Positions 45,043-53,971 of a stretch of 64,000 nucleotides of DNA are shown piece after piece (positions within the stretch are counted from its first letter, which is position 1; every line of letters starts with the position of its first letter). A program made the translations under genes and the position numbers. The notes beneath the pieces are model-generated. The model did not search any database. It saw only the letters and a program-made list of their open reading frames with translations, and had not been told where the DNA came from. This stretch comes from Hominisplanchenecus faecis (lineage in GTDB: Bacteria; Bacillota; Clostridia; Lachnospirales; Lachnospiraceae), in the NCBI RefSeq assembly GCF_020687205.1, contig NZ_JAJEQE010000001.1, positions 1 through 64,000 on the forward strand. Direction: 5' to 3'.

Positions 45043-46383
45043 CTAGGATGCGATCCTTGCTTTCACAGCTTTTAAGAGCACCTCCTGACTCAAATCTTTA
45101 TTTTCCAACGCAACCAGCACATCTTCATCTATGGTATCCTTGGTCACAATGTGCTGAATGATTACTGTTTGCTTTTGGCCCTGCCTCCAGAGTCTGGCAT
45201 TACACTGTTGGTACAATTCCAGATTCCAAATAAGATCGAACCAAATCAGATGGCAACCTCCTGCCTGCAGATTCAATCCATATCCTGCACTCGCCGGATG
45301 AATGATCGCAACCGGGATCTCACCTTTGTTCCAACGATCAATGCTCTCGGAATCTTCAATGAGCACGGCTCCGAACTTCTCCATCAAACACTCCTTGGAA
45401 TTTTTGTACCAAACAGCAACCATGACAGGATTCCCATTGGCGGCTTCGATAAGATCCTCCAGTGCATCCAGCTTCCGATCATAAATCCTCCGGACCACTC
45501 CGTTCTCATCGTAGACTGCTCCACTTGCCATCTGCAGCAGCTTATTATTCAAGCCAGCTGCCGACTGTGCATCAATATCTCCACCTTCCAATGACAAAAT
45601 CAAATCTGCCTTCAAACTATCATACATGGAACGTTCCTTTTCATTCATCTCCACTTCTACATTCGATACCACCAGCTCCGGCATCTGAAGATAATCCATC
45701 GCCTGCATGCTGATACAGATATCCGAAATCTTCTCATGGATTGCTTCCTCTGCTCCAGGCTTCGGCTTGTAGGAAAAAATCACATCTCGGTTCCTTTTAT
45801 CCGGCATAAAATATCTCTCACGGTACCCACCGATAAATCTTCCCAATCTTTCTCCCATATCCAGCAAATTGATCTGTGCCCACAAATCTATCAAACCATT
45901 CGGGGACGGTGTTCCGGTCAAGCCAATCACTCGTTTTACTTGGGGCCGGACTTTTCGAAGTGCTTTGAACCGCTTACTCTGGTGATTCTTAAAGGAACTC
46001 AGCTCATCGATACAAACACAGTCAAAGGAAAACAGCTTATTCTCAATCAACCAGGTAACATTCTCGCGGTTGATGATATACACAAAAGCGGGGCTTACCA
46101 ATGCTTCCCTTCGCTCCTTCTCCGTCCCAACAACCAGAGAATAGGTCAGTCCATTCAGGTGATCCCACTTTTCGATCTCTTTCGGCCAGGTATCAGTTGC
46201 CACTCGAAGCGGAGCAATCACAAGGATCCTCCCAATTTCAAAATAGTCCAGGGCAAGCTCCCATAGGGCGGTCAGGCTAATCACACTTTTTCCAAGTCCC
46301 ATAGAAAGCAGCAACCCACTTTCCGGATGCTCAATAATAAAACTCGTAGCAAATGCCTGATAGCTATGTGGCTTGTATTGCAT
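45043..46383 (-). CDS. Phage SNF2-family helicase
   Basis: 446 residues. Motif I is GLLLSMGLGKSVISL, motif II is CVCIDELSSFKN (a DE-box variant), motif III is GLTGTPSPN, and the C-terminal lobe has SAGYGLNLQAGG and NARLWRQGQKQTV. It is an ATP-dependent DNA translocase for phage replication. It overlaps the VRR-NUC stop by 20 bases, with GAGGTGA upstream. Confidence 0.92.
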   Translation of the reverse strand: MQYKPHSYQAFATSFIIEHPESGLLLSMGLGKSVISLTALWELALDYFEIGRILVIAPLRVATDTWPKEIEKWDHLNGLTYSLVVGTEKERREALVSPAFVYIINRENVTWLIENKLFSFDCVCIDELSSFKNHQSKRFKALRKVRPQVKRVIGLTGTPSPNGLIDLWAQINLLDMGERLGRFIGGYRERYFMPDKRNRDVIFSYKPKPGAEEAIHEKISDICISMQAMDYLQMPELVVSNVEVEMNEKERSMYDSLKADLILSLEGGDIDAQSAAGLNNKLLQMASGAVYDENGVVRRIYDRKLDALEDLIEAANGNPVMVAVWYKNSKECLMEKFGAVLIEDSESIDRWNKGEIPVAIIHPASAGYGLNLQAGGCHLIWFDLIWNLELYQQCNARLWRQGQKQTVIIQHIVTKDTIDEDVLVALENKDLSQEVLLKAVKARIAS

Positions 46384-46645
46384 CCAACATCACCTCTACT
46401 TCCTCTTTTGCATCCAGGCAGAAAACCAAAAATCCTAATGACTCCAATTGGCTTTTTCTCTTTTCTTGCAGGATTCTCATCTTTTTCCCCGGAGCCTTCA
46501 CTTCAATAAAACCAATCTTCCCATGAGGAAGTAATACGATTCGATCCGGCACACCGGAAAGGCCAGGGCTTACAAACTTGAATGCCAAACCCTTTCTTTT
46601 CTTTGCAGCTTTTCTAAGTGCTGCCTCTACTTCTCTTTCTCTCAT
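46364..46645 (-). CDS. VRR-NUC domain protein
   Basis: 93 residues. FKFVSPGLSGVPDRIVLLPH and IGFIEVKAPGK carry the D...ExK nuclease motif of VRR-NUC proteins, which in phages pair with SNF2 helicases. GGAGG precedes the ATG. Confidence 0.9.
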   Translation of the reverse strand: MREREVEAALRKAAKKRKGLAFKFVSPGLSGVPDRIVLLPHGKIGFIEVKAPGKKMRILQEKRKSQLESLGFLVFCLDAKEEVEVMLDAIQAT

Positions 46646-46884
46646 AAAACCTCCATTGCCAATAGCTATTGCTATCTGCTCTGAAACTCCTTACGCGTAT
46701 ATAGAGGTTATACACGTCCCTATTTCTGTATTTTCTATCTCATTTTTATTTATCAATATCATCGGCAATATAAGCAATAGCATAGGAAAAAGCCTGTTAA
46801 ACTCGGACTTTGCACCATTGCTATTGCTGTTTCTATTGCTCATTTCTTGGCTACGAAACCGCCTACCGGCAATACCGCCTTTGT
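46646..46884. repeat. Gene-free stretch with repeated GCAATAG-type heptamers
   Basis: In 239 bases the motif GCAATA or its complement TATTGC occurs at least seven times (for example GCTATTGCTAT near 46666, GCAATAGC near 46777, CTATTGCTGTTTCTATTGCT near 46822). It lies among replication-type genes and may be an iteron-like origin or regulator site. A smaller group occurs at 40394-40430, at the other side of the cassette-bearing interval. No gene is supported here. Confidence 0.45.
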
Positions 46885-47064
46885 TTAGCAAAATGGAAGT
46901 GCGGCCTCACCCTCCTCTATTGCCAAACGTACATAAGCAATCTGTGGACCATATTCCTGAAATGATAACTTCCCAGTTTTCTTCTGATCGCGAACTGCTC
47001 GCACTGCTTTCTTCATTTTTTCCTGCATTTCTGGAGAAGGTGTTCTGGCTACAATTTTTCTCAT
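46885..47064 (-). CDS. Small phage protein, 59 residues
   Basis: An ORF just under 60 codons, well supported by AGAGGAGGTGA ahead of its ATG at 47064 and an ATGA overlap with the stop of the ImmA gene. It begins MRKIVARTPSPEMQEKMKK and ends EEGEAALPFC. Charged and helical; I do not recognise a family. Confidence 0.7.
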   Translation of the reverse strand: MRKIVARTPSPEMQEKMKKAVRAVRDQKKTGKLSFQEYGPQIAYVRLAIEEGEAALPFC

Positions 47065-47762
47065 GCAGTCACCTCCTCTGGTACTGGAAACTGAGAGATC
47101 GGTCGTCGGATCATAAGTCCCAACTTTTCCAATCGAATCATCATCGCGGAATGGGATACTCCAAACAGATGACAGATCTCCTCAAATAACTCCTGATCCC
47201 ACTGTGTCATCCTTCCATCATAGGAAATCAGACGATACCATTGAAGCAAAGCTGACAAACTATCCGCAGGCATCAACAGTGCTGCCCCCAGCGCATTGGC
47301 CTGCCATTCATTCCAATCCTCACGGCTCTTTAACTCCCTGCAGGAATAGGATCTTCTTTCTGAATATTTCTTTTTATGAAGCGCTTTCGCCTCTTCAGAT
47401 TCCAGGCCAAATAAGATCTGATGTGCACACTCATGAGCCAGGGTAAATCTTCTCTTTCCACACTGACTCATACAATGTTCCGGCGTGTCGATAAAGCTGC
47501 TGTCCAAAAGGACATCATTCGCCTGAATCGGATACACATACTCCCGGCCATCCATGCGAACAGAATAATTCGTGTCTGCATAAGCAGTCAGCCCGCAGAT
47601 ACTTCCATCCTCAGAGAGCTTGGCAAACTTTACACTCAGTCCCAGGTAATTGGAAGCAAACTGATCAATCGGTGTGAATACGGTCTGCAGCCCAGTTGTA
47701 TTACGAAAATTATGTAGGATAGCTGCCGCCATATCTTCAATCTGCTGTGTCGTTAAGTACAT
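47061..47762 (-). CDS. ImmA/IrrE-family metallopeptidase
   Basis: 233 residues. The zinc site HECAH is at 110-114, with the downstream acidic ligand in EWQANALGAALLMP. ImmA-type proteases cleave ImmR-type repressors to induce mobile elements. Here the gene is in the leftward early operon, not beside a repressor. A second ImmA lies at 48914. GGGGTG precedes the ATG; overlap with the zinc-ribbon gene is 10 bases. Confidence 0.85.
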   Translation of the reverse strand: MYLTTQQIEDMAAAILHNFRNTTGLQTVFTPIDQFASNYLGLSVKFAKLSEDGSICGLTAYADTNYSVRMDGREYVYPIQANDVLLDSSFIDTPEHCMSQCGKRRFTLAHECAHQILFGLESEEAKALHKKKYSERRSYSCRELKSREDWNEWQANALGAALLMPADSLSALLQWYRLISYDGRMTQWDQELFEEICHLFGVSHSAMMIRLEKLGLMIRRPISQFPVPEEVTA

Positions 47763-47968
47763 GAGGCAAGCACCCCTTTCTTCATAAGATCCGGAACCTG
47801 CTTGATATCGTAGACAGGGATATTTACCATCTTCTTACAGTTTTTTGTCTGTACCACATTCAAACAAGACTCACACTCCATAAGTCCTCCTGTTTCCTCC
47901 AGGTCCAGGAATTTATTTTCATGCCCGCAGATCGGACACAGGCAATTATAGGTATAACTTTTCTTCAT
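47753..47968 (-). CDS. Small zinc-ribbon protein
   Basis: 71 residues. CPICGHENKF and CESCLNVV give two CxxC knuckles. GGAGGTCATAAAGG precedes the ATG. It lies in the leftward early operon; function unknown. Confidence 0.7.
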   Translation of the reverse strand: MKKSYTYNCLCPICGHENKFLDLEETGGLMECESCLNVVQTKNCKKMVNIPVYDIKQVPDLMKKGVLASCT

Positions 47969-47990
47969 CCTTTATGACCTCCTTTCTGGA

Positions 47991-48239
47991 TTATGAAGCA
48001 ACCTTAGCTTCCACAAACCACTTTCCATTTTCATCAAATAAATAGCTCTCATGTCCTCGGATCACAACGGTGTATCTCGTTCCGATGCCTCCGACTTTCG
48101 TAGACTCTGCATGGCGAACATCCTTCACCTGCTCCACCACATATATGGAACCATCCTCATAACGCAAGCGACGCGGTCGCACTCTACCATCCTTCGTTAC
48201 ATCTAAGGAAACATCCACATACACTTTTCTACATTCCAA
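47991..48239 (-). CDS. Conserved small protein of phage/ICE early regions
   Basis: 82 residues from a TTG start at 48239, with AAGGAAGGGA upstream. There is no ATG; the frame extends back to 48302 through operator DNA. VYVDVSLDVTKDGRVRPRRL and VKDVRHAESTKVGGIGTRYT resemble proteins often found near Y-family polymerases and ImmA genes in Clostridia. Function unknown. It is the first gene of the leftward unit. Confidence 0.65.
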   Translation of the reverse strand: MECRKVYVDVSLDVTKDGRVRPRRLRYEDGSIYVVEQVKDVRHAESTKVGGIGTRYTVVIRGHESYLFDENGKWFVEAKVAS

Positions 48240-48270
48240 CCGAATCCCTTCCTTCTTTTCTCTAAAAATA

Positions 48271-48403
48271 GAACTTTTGTTCTGTGAACGATTGACGAAC
48301 AATAGTTTCTATGTTATCTTGTGAATAGGAACTTTGTTCGTGTTCTGTTCACATGATAGCAAACATGAAAGAGACTGTCAATCACTTTTAAGAACATTTG
48401 TTC
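48271..48403. promoter_or_regulatory. Divergent promoters with SOS-box-like operators
   Basis: Two perfect GAAC-N4-GTTC palindromes (48271-48282 and 48392-48403) flank two imperfect ones (48297-48308; 48329-48339 with N3). This is the form of the Gram-positive LexA box. The rightward promoter is TTGACG (48292-48297), 17 bases, TATCTT (48315-48320). The leftward one is TTGACA (48376-48381), 17 bases, TATCAT (48353-48358). The phage repressor itself could use the same sites. Confidence 0.7.
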
Positions 48404-48435
48404 GGTTTAATTTTCAAAATGGGAGGTAAGGAAGA

Positions 48436-48843
48436 ATGAAGTTTCAGGATCGACTGAAAGAAAGAAGACTTGAAATGGGGATGACCCAGGTTGAATTATC
48501 CAATGCAACCGGAATCACAACGAGAACATTACAATACTATGAGAATGGAGAACGACGTCCAAGAAATCATGCGATCGTAGAAAAGCTGGCTTCTGCTCTG
48601 AATACAACTTCAGAGGATCTGCTCGGTGTTTCCGGTAACTACGTGATCGAAGCCCAGGAGAAAGGCGGAGCAAAAGCCTCCAGAGATATTGAATCCCTGG
48701 TAGATGAAGTAGTTGGTCTCTTCGCCGGTGGATCCATGGATGAAGCTGCGATGGATGGTGTGTACCGTGCACTTTCCGATGCATACTGGGATGCCAAAGA
48801 TCGCAATAAAGAAAAATATACTCCGAAGAAGTATCGGAAATAA
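48436..48843 (+). CDS. XRE-family HTH repressor
   Basis: 135 residues. The N-terminal HTH is typical (LKERRLEMGMTQVELSNATG, then YYENGERRPRNHAIVEKLAS). The C-terminal part has no S24 protease domain, so inactivation would need another factor such as the ImmA that follows. GGGAGGTAAGGAAGA precedes the ATG. It is transcribed away from the early operon. Confidence 0.9.
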   Translation: MKFQDRLKERRLEMGMTQVELSNATGITTRTLQYYENGERRPRNHAIVEKLASALNTTSEDLLGVSGNYVIEAQEKGGAKASRDIESLVDEVVGLFAGGSMDEAAMDGVYRALSDAYWDAKDRNKEKYTPKKYRK

Positions 48844-48913
48844 AAAGTCTGACTTTCGCTGTCCCGACAAATGGACAGCCATTTTGCTAGACTGATACTG
48901 AGGAGGTGTTTTC

Positions 48914-49423
48914 ATGCAATCAGACAAGCTCATCATGGTTGGCGAGAGGCTCGTCAAGAAGTATGGTACCAGAAATCCGTTTGAGATTGCCGAATGTCTT
49001 GGAATCATTGTAAAGGAATGTCCAGACTTCGGACCTCTAAAGGGAATGTATACCATCATCAAAAGAAATCGATTTATTCTTCTTAATGATACCCTGGATG
49101 ATGATATGAAACGTATCGTCTGTGCTCATGAAATTGGGCATGATCAGTTACACCGAGATATCGTCAAACGAGGAGTCATGAAGGAATTTACGCTGTATGA
49201 TATGAAATCCAAACCGGAATACGAAGCCAATATCGTATGTTCGGAAATCCTACTGGATACGGAAGAAGTCCTCACGCACATATATGAAGATCACTACACT
49301 GCGGAGGAAATCGCTCAGATCATGCATACAGATATCAATCTCGTAGTGCTGAAGGTTGCACACCTAAGTGCTCTGGGATATGGACTGAATCGACAAGACT
49401 ATAAAAGTGATTTTCTAAAATAA
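48914..49423 (+). CDS. ImmA/IrrE-family metallopeptidase next to the repressor
   Basis: 169 residues. HEIGH is at 72-76, and the third-ligand region YEANIVCSEILL follows. By analogy with ImmR-ImmA of ICEBs1 it would cleave the repressor just upstream. GGAGGTG precedes the ATG. Confidence 0.9.
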   Translation: MQSDKLIMVGERLVKKYGTRNPFEIAECLGIIVKECPDFGPLKGMYTIIKRNRFILLNDTLDDDMKRIVCAHEIGHDQLHRDIVKRGVMKEFTLYDMKSKPEYEANIVCSEILLDTEEVLTHIYEDHYTAEEIAQIMHTDINLVVLKVAHLSALGYGLNRQDYKSDFLK

Positions 49424-49443
49424 AAGAGGAAGGAGGAACCGTT

Positions 49444-50964
49444 ATGGCAGACAAGAAAAATCGTATCTATATCGCAATTGATCTGAAATCTTTTTACGCT
49501 TCTGTAGAATGCGTGAAACGTGGGTACGATCCGCTTACCACTAATCTGGTCGTGGCTGACAAAAGCCGCACCGAGAAAACCATCTGCCTAGCTGTATCTC
49601 CATCCTTAAAAGCACATGGTGTTTCCGGAAGAGCCAGGCTCTTTGAGGTCATACAACGGGTGAATGAAGTCAATGCGGATCGCAGACGCAATGCTCCCAG
49701 ACGACAATTCACCGGAAAGTCTGTGTTCGCTCCAGAACTGCAGGAGCACCCGGAATGGGAATTGGACTACGTGGTGGCTCCTCCACAAATGGCACACTAC
49801 ATGGAATGGAGCTCCCGGATCTACGGTATCTATCTGAAATACATTGCTGCCGAGGACATTCATGTGTATTCCATCGATGAGGTCTTTATGGATGTCACCG
49901 ATTATCTGCAGACCTACAAACTTACCGCCCATGAACTGGCTATGAAGATGATTCATGATGTTCTGGATCAAACCGGCATTACTGCTACTGCTGGTATTGG
50001 AACCAACCTGTACCTGTGTAAAGTAGCCATGGATATCGTGGCCAAGCATATCCCTGCCGATAAAGACGGCGTGCACATCGCAGAGCTTAATGAGCACAGC
50101 TACCGGGAACTCTTATGGGATCACCGCCCTCTCACCGATTTCTGGAGAGTAGGAAATGGTTATACCAGAAAGTTACAGGCGCTAAGCCTTCACACCATGG
50201 GAGATGTCGCGCTCTACTCTACATCGGAATACGGACGGGATCATCTGCATAAGCTCTTCGGAGTCAACGCAGAACTTCTTATCGATCATGCGTGGGGCTA
50301 TGAGCCATGCACCATGCAAGCCATCAAAGAATATGGCGCTGAACGAAAAAGTCTCGGATCCGGCCAGGTTCTTCCTACCGCATACACCTGCGAGAAGGCT
50401 CGCCTGGTTACCAAGGAAATGGCAGACGATCTCTCCTTGGACCTCGCCAAAAAACATCTGGCAACGGATCAACTTGTTCTGACCATCGGATACGACAGGG
50501 AAAGTCTCACGGATCCTGCGATTGCCAGCAAGTACAAAGGGAAAGTTTCTCTGGATCATTATGGCAGGAAGGTTCCAATCCATGCACATGGCACTATAAA
50601 TCTTTCCCGACAGACAGCATCTACTATGATGATCACAGAGGCTGCTATCGAATTATTCGACCGAATTGTCAATCCTGATCTCCTGATCCGCCGGATCTCA
50701 ATTACGGCTGGAAAGGTCATCCAAGAATCAAAAGTCCAGGATACTTATGAATTTGAGCAATTGGATTTATTTACAGACTACGCTGCCCTGGAAGAACAAC
50801 GTAGAAAAGAAAATGAAAGACTGGAGAAAGAGAAAAAACGCCAGAAGGCAATTCTTAGTCTCCAGCAAAAGTATGGAAAGAACATCGTTCTCAAAGGAAT
50901 GAACATGATAGAAGGCACAACTATGATCACCAGAAATGGGCAGGTCGGTGGCCACAAAGCATAG
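49444..50964 (+). CDS. Y-family DNA polymerase, UmuC-like
   Basis: 506 residues. AIDLKSFYASVECV (Asp13 region) and YSIDEVFMD (Asp145, Glu146) are the catalytic carboxylates. The fingers are normal, and a little-finger domain follows. Such phage/ICE-borne polymerases do translesion synthesis and raise mutation under SOS. The downstream YolD gene is the usual partner. AGAGGAAGGAGG precedes the ATG. Confidence 0.93.
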   Translation: MADKKNRIYIAIDLKSFYASVECVKRGYDPLTTNLVVADKSRTEKTICLAVSPSLKAHGVSGRARLFEVIQRVNEVNADRRRNAPRRQFTGKSVFAPELQEHPEWELDYVVAPPQMAHYMEWSSRIYGIYLKYIAAEDIHVYSIDEVFMDVTDYLQTYKLTAHELAMKMIHDVLDQTGITATAGIGTNLYLCKVAMDIVAKHIPADKDGVHIAELNEHSYRELLWDHRPLTDFWRVGNGYTRKLQALSLHTMGDVALYSTSEYGRDHLHKLFGVNAELLIDHAWGYEPCTMQAIKEYGAERKSLGSGQVLPTAYTCEKARLVTKEMADDLSLDLAKKHLATDQLVLTIGYDRESLTDPAIASKYKGKVSLDHYGRKVPIHAHGTINLSRQTASTMMITEAAIELFDRIVNPDLLIRRISITAGKVIQESKVQDTYEFEQLDLFTDYAALEEQRRKENERLEKEKKRQKAILSLQQKYGKNIVLKGMNMIEGTTMITRNGQVGGHKA

Positions 50965-50973
50965 GAGGTAGTT

Positions 50974-51381
50974 ATGGGAAAATATGATCAAATCATCAAT
51001 CTGGATCGTCCTTTTGATTCCAAACACCCTGCCATGTCCATCCATAATCGTGCTGCGCAGTTTGCACCTTTCGATGCCCTAACTGGCTTCGGTGGCCGGA
51101 TCCATGAGGTTTCCCGTCTCACAGATGCTAGAATAGAACTAACAGACGAGATAAAACAGGTCATCAATGACCAGCTTCGCCAGATCGAAGCACACATAAA
51201 AGAGCAGCCGTTGGTAACGGTAACCTACTTTCTTCCAGATAAAACAAAAGACGTTGGATCCTATCAGACCCTCACCACCCCTGCTGTAAAAATCGATACT
51301 TATGATGAACGTCTCCACCTGGAAGACGACATCAGCATTGCTTTTGATGACATTATAGATATTGTTATTGGTGCCATATAG
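50974..51381 (+). CDS. YolD-like protein
   Basis: 135 residues. NRAAQFAPFDALTGFGGRIH is the conserved core of YolD-like proteins, found downstream of Y-family polymerases and thought to regulate them. It starts 9 bases after the polymerase stop. It is the last plus-strand gene of the prophage; a short CCATATA/TATATGG hairpin follows. Confidence 0.9.
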   Translation: MGKYDQIINLDRPFDSKHPAMSIHNRAAQFAPFDALTGFGGRIHEVSRLTDARIELTDEIKQVINDQLRQIEAHIKEQPLVTVTYFLPDKTKDVGSYQTLTTPAVKIDTYDERLHLEDDISIAFDDIIDIVIGAI

Positions 51382-51416
51382 AAAAAATATATGGACTGAT
51401 ATGTTAAGAAATTAAA

Positions 51417-53900
51417 TTATTCCTCTTTATATCTTTCCAATTTTACTATAAATTTATCTTTTGCATCCTCCGTATAATCCCGTATATTACCACGAAAGTA
51501 ATCTACTGCTTCATCGATTTGTCCTTCTTTTGCTAATAAAATTGCTTTAAAGCTAATTATATTATTATGGTATTTATTTTTGTATTCTGGCTGTTCGAAA
51601 AACTTTATAATCTGGCGCATATCATCAAGCATGTCAAATCGCTCACATATATCAAATTTTACAATTCTTGCATAATGAATGTTAGGATTCATCTCTATTG
51701 CTTGTCCTATTAGCGAAAGCGCTTCTTCCTCGTTTCCATCATAAAATGCTTCAACCTGAGCCCGACATCTTAGCGTCATTTCTTTTGCAACATCAGTATT
51801 TATCTTTTTCAATCCATCTATAAGTTGGTTTAGTATTTCTCGGTTTTCTTTACTTTTTTCTGATTTTATCAAACAAGAAAAATACGCCTGAATATGGTAT
51901 GGATTATCCATATAATTATAATAATTTTCTTTTGCTAAGTCCTTGGCAGACTGAAACTCCTGCATACCAATGTATACCTGTACCTTTTCTCTCTTTGCTT
52001 TTGAAAAATTATTTCTTCTCTCCATACTTTTATCAAGCATCTCAAGAGCCTTATCAAACCTTCCAATCTGACGATAATAAAATCCATACAAAAAATAATA
52101 ATTCGGACCAGATATTTTCTGTACTTCATCTTTAAAACGATTATCCCTTAATTTCGCTAATGCAGAACACAACAAATATCGTATTTCAAAAGCTATTCGA
52201 GGATCGGTAAATTCCTCTTTTTCTAACGCCTTATATGCGAAGTTAATAACTTCCTTATTTTTTCTATTATTGTATAACTCTATCATAGACTTTAAATACA
52301 AGGAAGGGATCAAATAACTTTCATCAATTGCTTTTCCTCGGAGCAATGACTCTTTCAAAGAGAATAAGTATTCTGGAACATCATATTCACTCATAGACAT
52401 TCTATCTAAAAATTTATTAAGGTTCTTGTCCATGTTAGCTCTATGCTGATCTTTTATTTGATAATTATTTCTAGTCACGTAATCCTTTATCGTTTCATTA
52501 ACTCTAATATACTCTTTAAGAACACCAACATATTCACAAATAGACTTTGAAATAAATTCATCAATATAATGTATATATTTAGGATCCCCTTCAACAATTT
52601 CATTTACAAATTTAAGACTTATATAATCAAATCCTGATAACAATGCCAAAAATGAAATTTTCTCCACATCGCTTTCCATATCCTTTAATAGTATGCTTGC
52701 TTTTTTATTATTATACTCTACAATTTCAAATGTGCTTTTTCTTAAATACTCGATCCCTTTTTCTTTTATCAGTTGTACAGCAAAAAAAACCTGCTCTGGA
52801 TATCCTGACAGCAAACCAGAAATCAGCCGCATATCATTTATTTCTAATTCTATATTCTCAAATTTTAAATATCTAGAAAGCAAGCCATCTCTTTCTTTTT
52901 TATTTAATTCAGACACTTCATAGTGAGCTATTTTTTCTTTTGTACTGTAAGATATTTCCCCCGAAAAAGTCCTTAATCGATAACGTGAAATAATGCATAC
53001 AGAAAATTTATCTTTAATCTTTTCACTCTCAATTGTTTTAGAAAACCATTCTGCAAATTCTCCATCTTGATTAATAATGCATCCGTTGTCATCGATAAAT
53101 ATAATATCAGACAATCTCTGGATAGTTGCCAATAAATCTGCCGCTAATGATATTTTTTCAGCAAGTGGTTTTGTCATTAAACCTTTTATGTCCAGATCAT
53201 CTTCAAATCCAAGATCATATATTTTTAATATAAAATCCTCGACACTCTCCGCATAATTTAATGAAATTTCTGGAAATGGATAACTATTCTTTTTAATATT
53301 GCTCTTATAAATGCAGTGCTTTAATAGCGTTCTTCTTCCAACACTTTTGATACCTGAAGCAACCATACACACTGGTTTACTTTTTTCAAAATCATCCATT
53401 CTTTCTTCAAACAACCCTATTAGATCGTTTCTTCCTACAAAAATCTCATTTCTTTCTTTTAATCGAGGATGCTTTTCAAATGATAACTCAATCATTCTTT
53501 GCTCGATTATTTGTTCTGCTTTCGTCGGTCGACTTACATATTGCAAATTATAATTCTCCCTTAACCAATCAGGTATTTTGGGATTATCATATGTTATTTT
53601 TTCACTAATTATGATTGGGCAAATCTGATTTAGTCTTTTTTTATTCCAAAGTTCCTCTACTTTGAATATTTCTTCTTGCACCCATTCCGATTCAAGAGAA
53701 GTTTCTGATATAAACAAAACAAATAAATCTGTTTCATTTAGGCCTTTATCAATTTCTTCTATAGTTTTTCGAGCCTGTTGGAATGTAATCTCATCTAATA
53801 TTACATTTTCTTCACCAATGTTATTTATCAATTTCTTTGCAACAATTCGAACATACGATTCTTTGTCCGCACTGCTATGAGATAAAAAAACTTTCTGCAT
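51417..53900 (-). CDS. TIR - degenerate STAND NTPase - TPR-like protein; candidate antiphage defence
   Basis: 827 residues. Residues 1-125 are a TIR domain (KVFLSHSSADKESYVRIV, FVLFISETSLESEWVQEEIF) with the possible NADase glutamate at 76 or 77. Residues 150-420 are an NTPase-like region opening with NEIFVGRNDL. Its P-loop, ASGIKSVGRRTLL (181-193), lacks the canonical GK, so ATP binding may be impaired. Residues about 590-827 are TPR-like helical repeats. TIR-STAND proteins deplete NAD+ on phage sensing in other bacteria; that role is inferred here. AT-rich. Translation may be coupled to a six-codon leader (53902-53922). Confidence 0.8.
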   Translation of the reverse strand: MQKVFLSHSSADKESYVRIVAKKLINNIGEENVILDEITFQQARKTIEEIDKGLNETDLFVLFISETSLESEWVQEEIFKVEELWNKKRLNQICPIIISEKITYDNPKIPDWLRENYNLQYVSRPTKAEQIIEQRMIELSFEKHPRLKERNEIFVGRNDLIGLFEERMDDFEKSKPVCMVASGIKSVGRRTLLKHCIYKSNIKKNSYPFPEISLNYAESVEDFILKIYDLGFEDDLDIKGLMTKPLAEKISLAADLLATIQRLSDIIFIDDNGCIINQDGEFAEWFSKTIESEKIKDKFSVCIISRYRLRTFSGEISYSTKEKIAHYEVSELNKKERDGLLSRYLKFENIELEINDMRLISGLLSGYPEQVFFAVQLIKEKGIEYLRKSTFEIVEYNNKKASILLKDMESDVEKISFLALLSGFDYISLKFVNEIVEGDPKYIHYIDEFISKSICEYVGVLKEYIRVNETIKDYVTRNNYQIKDQHRANMDKNLNKFLDRMSMSEYDVPEYLFSLKESLLRGKAIDESYLIPSLYLKSMIELYNNRKNKEVINFAYKALEKEEFTDPRIAFEIRYLLCSALAKLRDNRFKDEVQKISGPNYYFLYGFYYRQIGRFDKALEMLDKSMERRNNFSKAKREKVQVYIGMQEFQSAKDLAKENYYNYMDNPYHIQAYFSCLIKSEKSKENREILNQLIDGLKKINTDVAKEMTLRCRAQVEAFYDGNEEEALSLIGQAIEMNPNIHYARIVKFDICERFDMLDDMRQIIKFFEQPEYKNKYHNNIISFKAILLAKEGQIDEAVDYFRGNIRDYTEDAKDKFIVKLERYKEE

Positions 53901-53901
53901 T

Positions 53902-53922
53902 TTAATTTGATGATAAAATCAT
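53902..53922 (-). promoter_or_regulatory. Six-codon leader ORF in front of the TIR gene
   Basis: AAGGAGAAG is followed by ATG ATT TTA TCA TCA AAT TAA, then one base, then the ATG of the TIR gene. The TIR gene has no RBS of its own at normal spacing, so termination-reinitiation on this micro-ORF may set its expression. Seen in sequence; function is inference. Confidence 0.5.
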
Positions 53923-53971
53923 CTTCTCCTTCCGTATATTTAATGTCTTTCATTTTCAAATTAATGAAATC

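Larger units (their letters stand above)
32793..51381. mobile_element. Defective prophage of the HK97-like siphovirus type, with cargo
   Basis: From right to left are YolD, Y-family polymerase, ImmA and repressor (plus strand), then small early genes, VRR-NUC, SNF2 helicase, a late regulator, an inserted ABC-3C-type cassette, HNH, a cos-like region, DNA methyltransferase, capsid and connector genes, tail protein and tail chaperone. Missing are terminase, portal, most of the protease, tape measure, distal tail, lysis and an obvious integrase. No attachment sites were found by eye, so the ends are those of recognisable genes. Confidence 0.85.

Noticed and set aside
46578-47189. Hydrophobic plus-strand frame across the heptamer-rich gap
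   Set aside because: It overlaps VRR-NUC and two minus-strand genes with proper RBSs; hydrophobicity comes from the T-rich strand.
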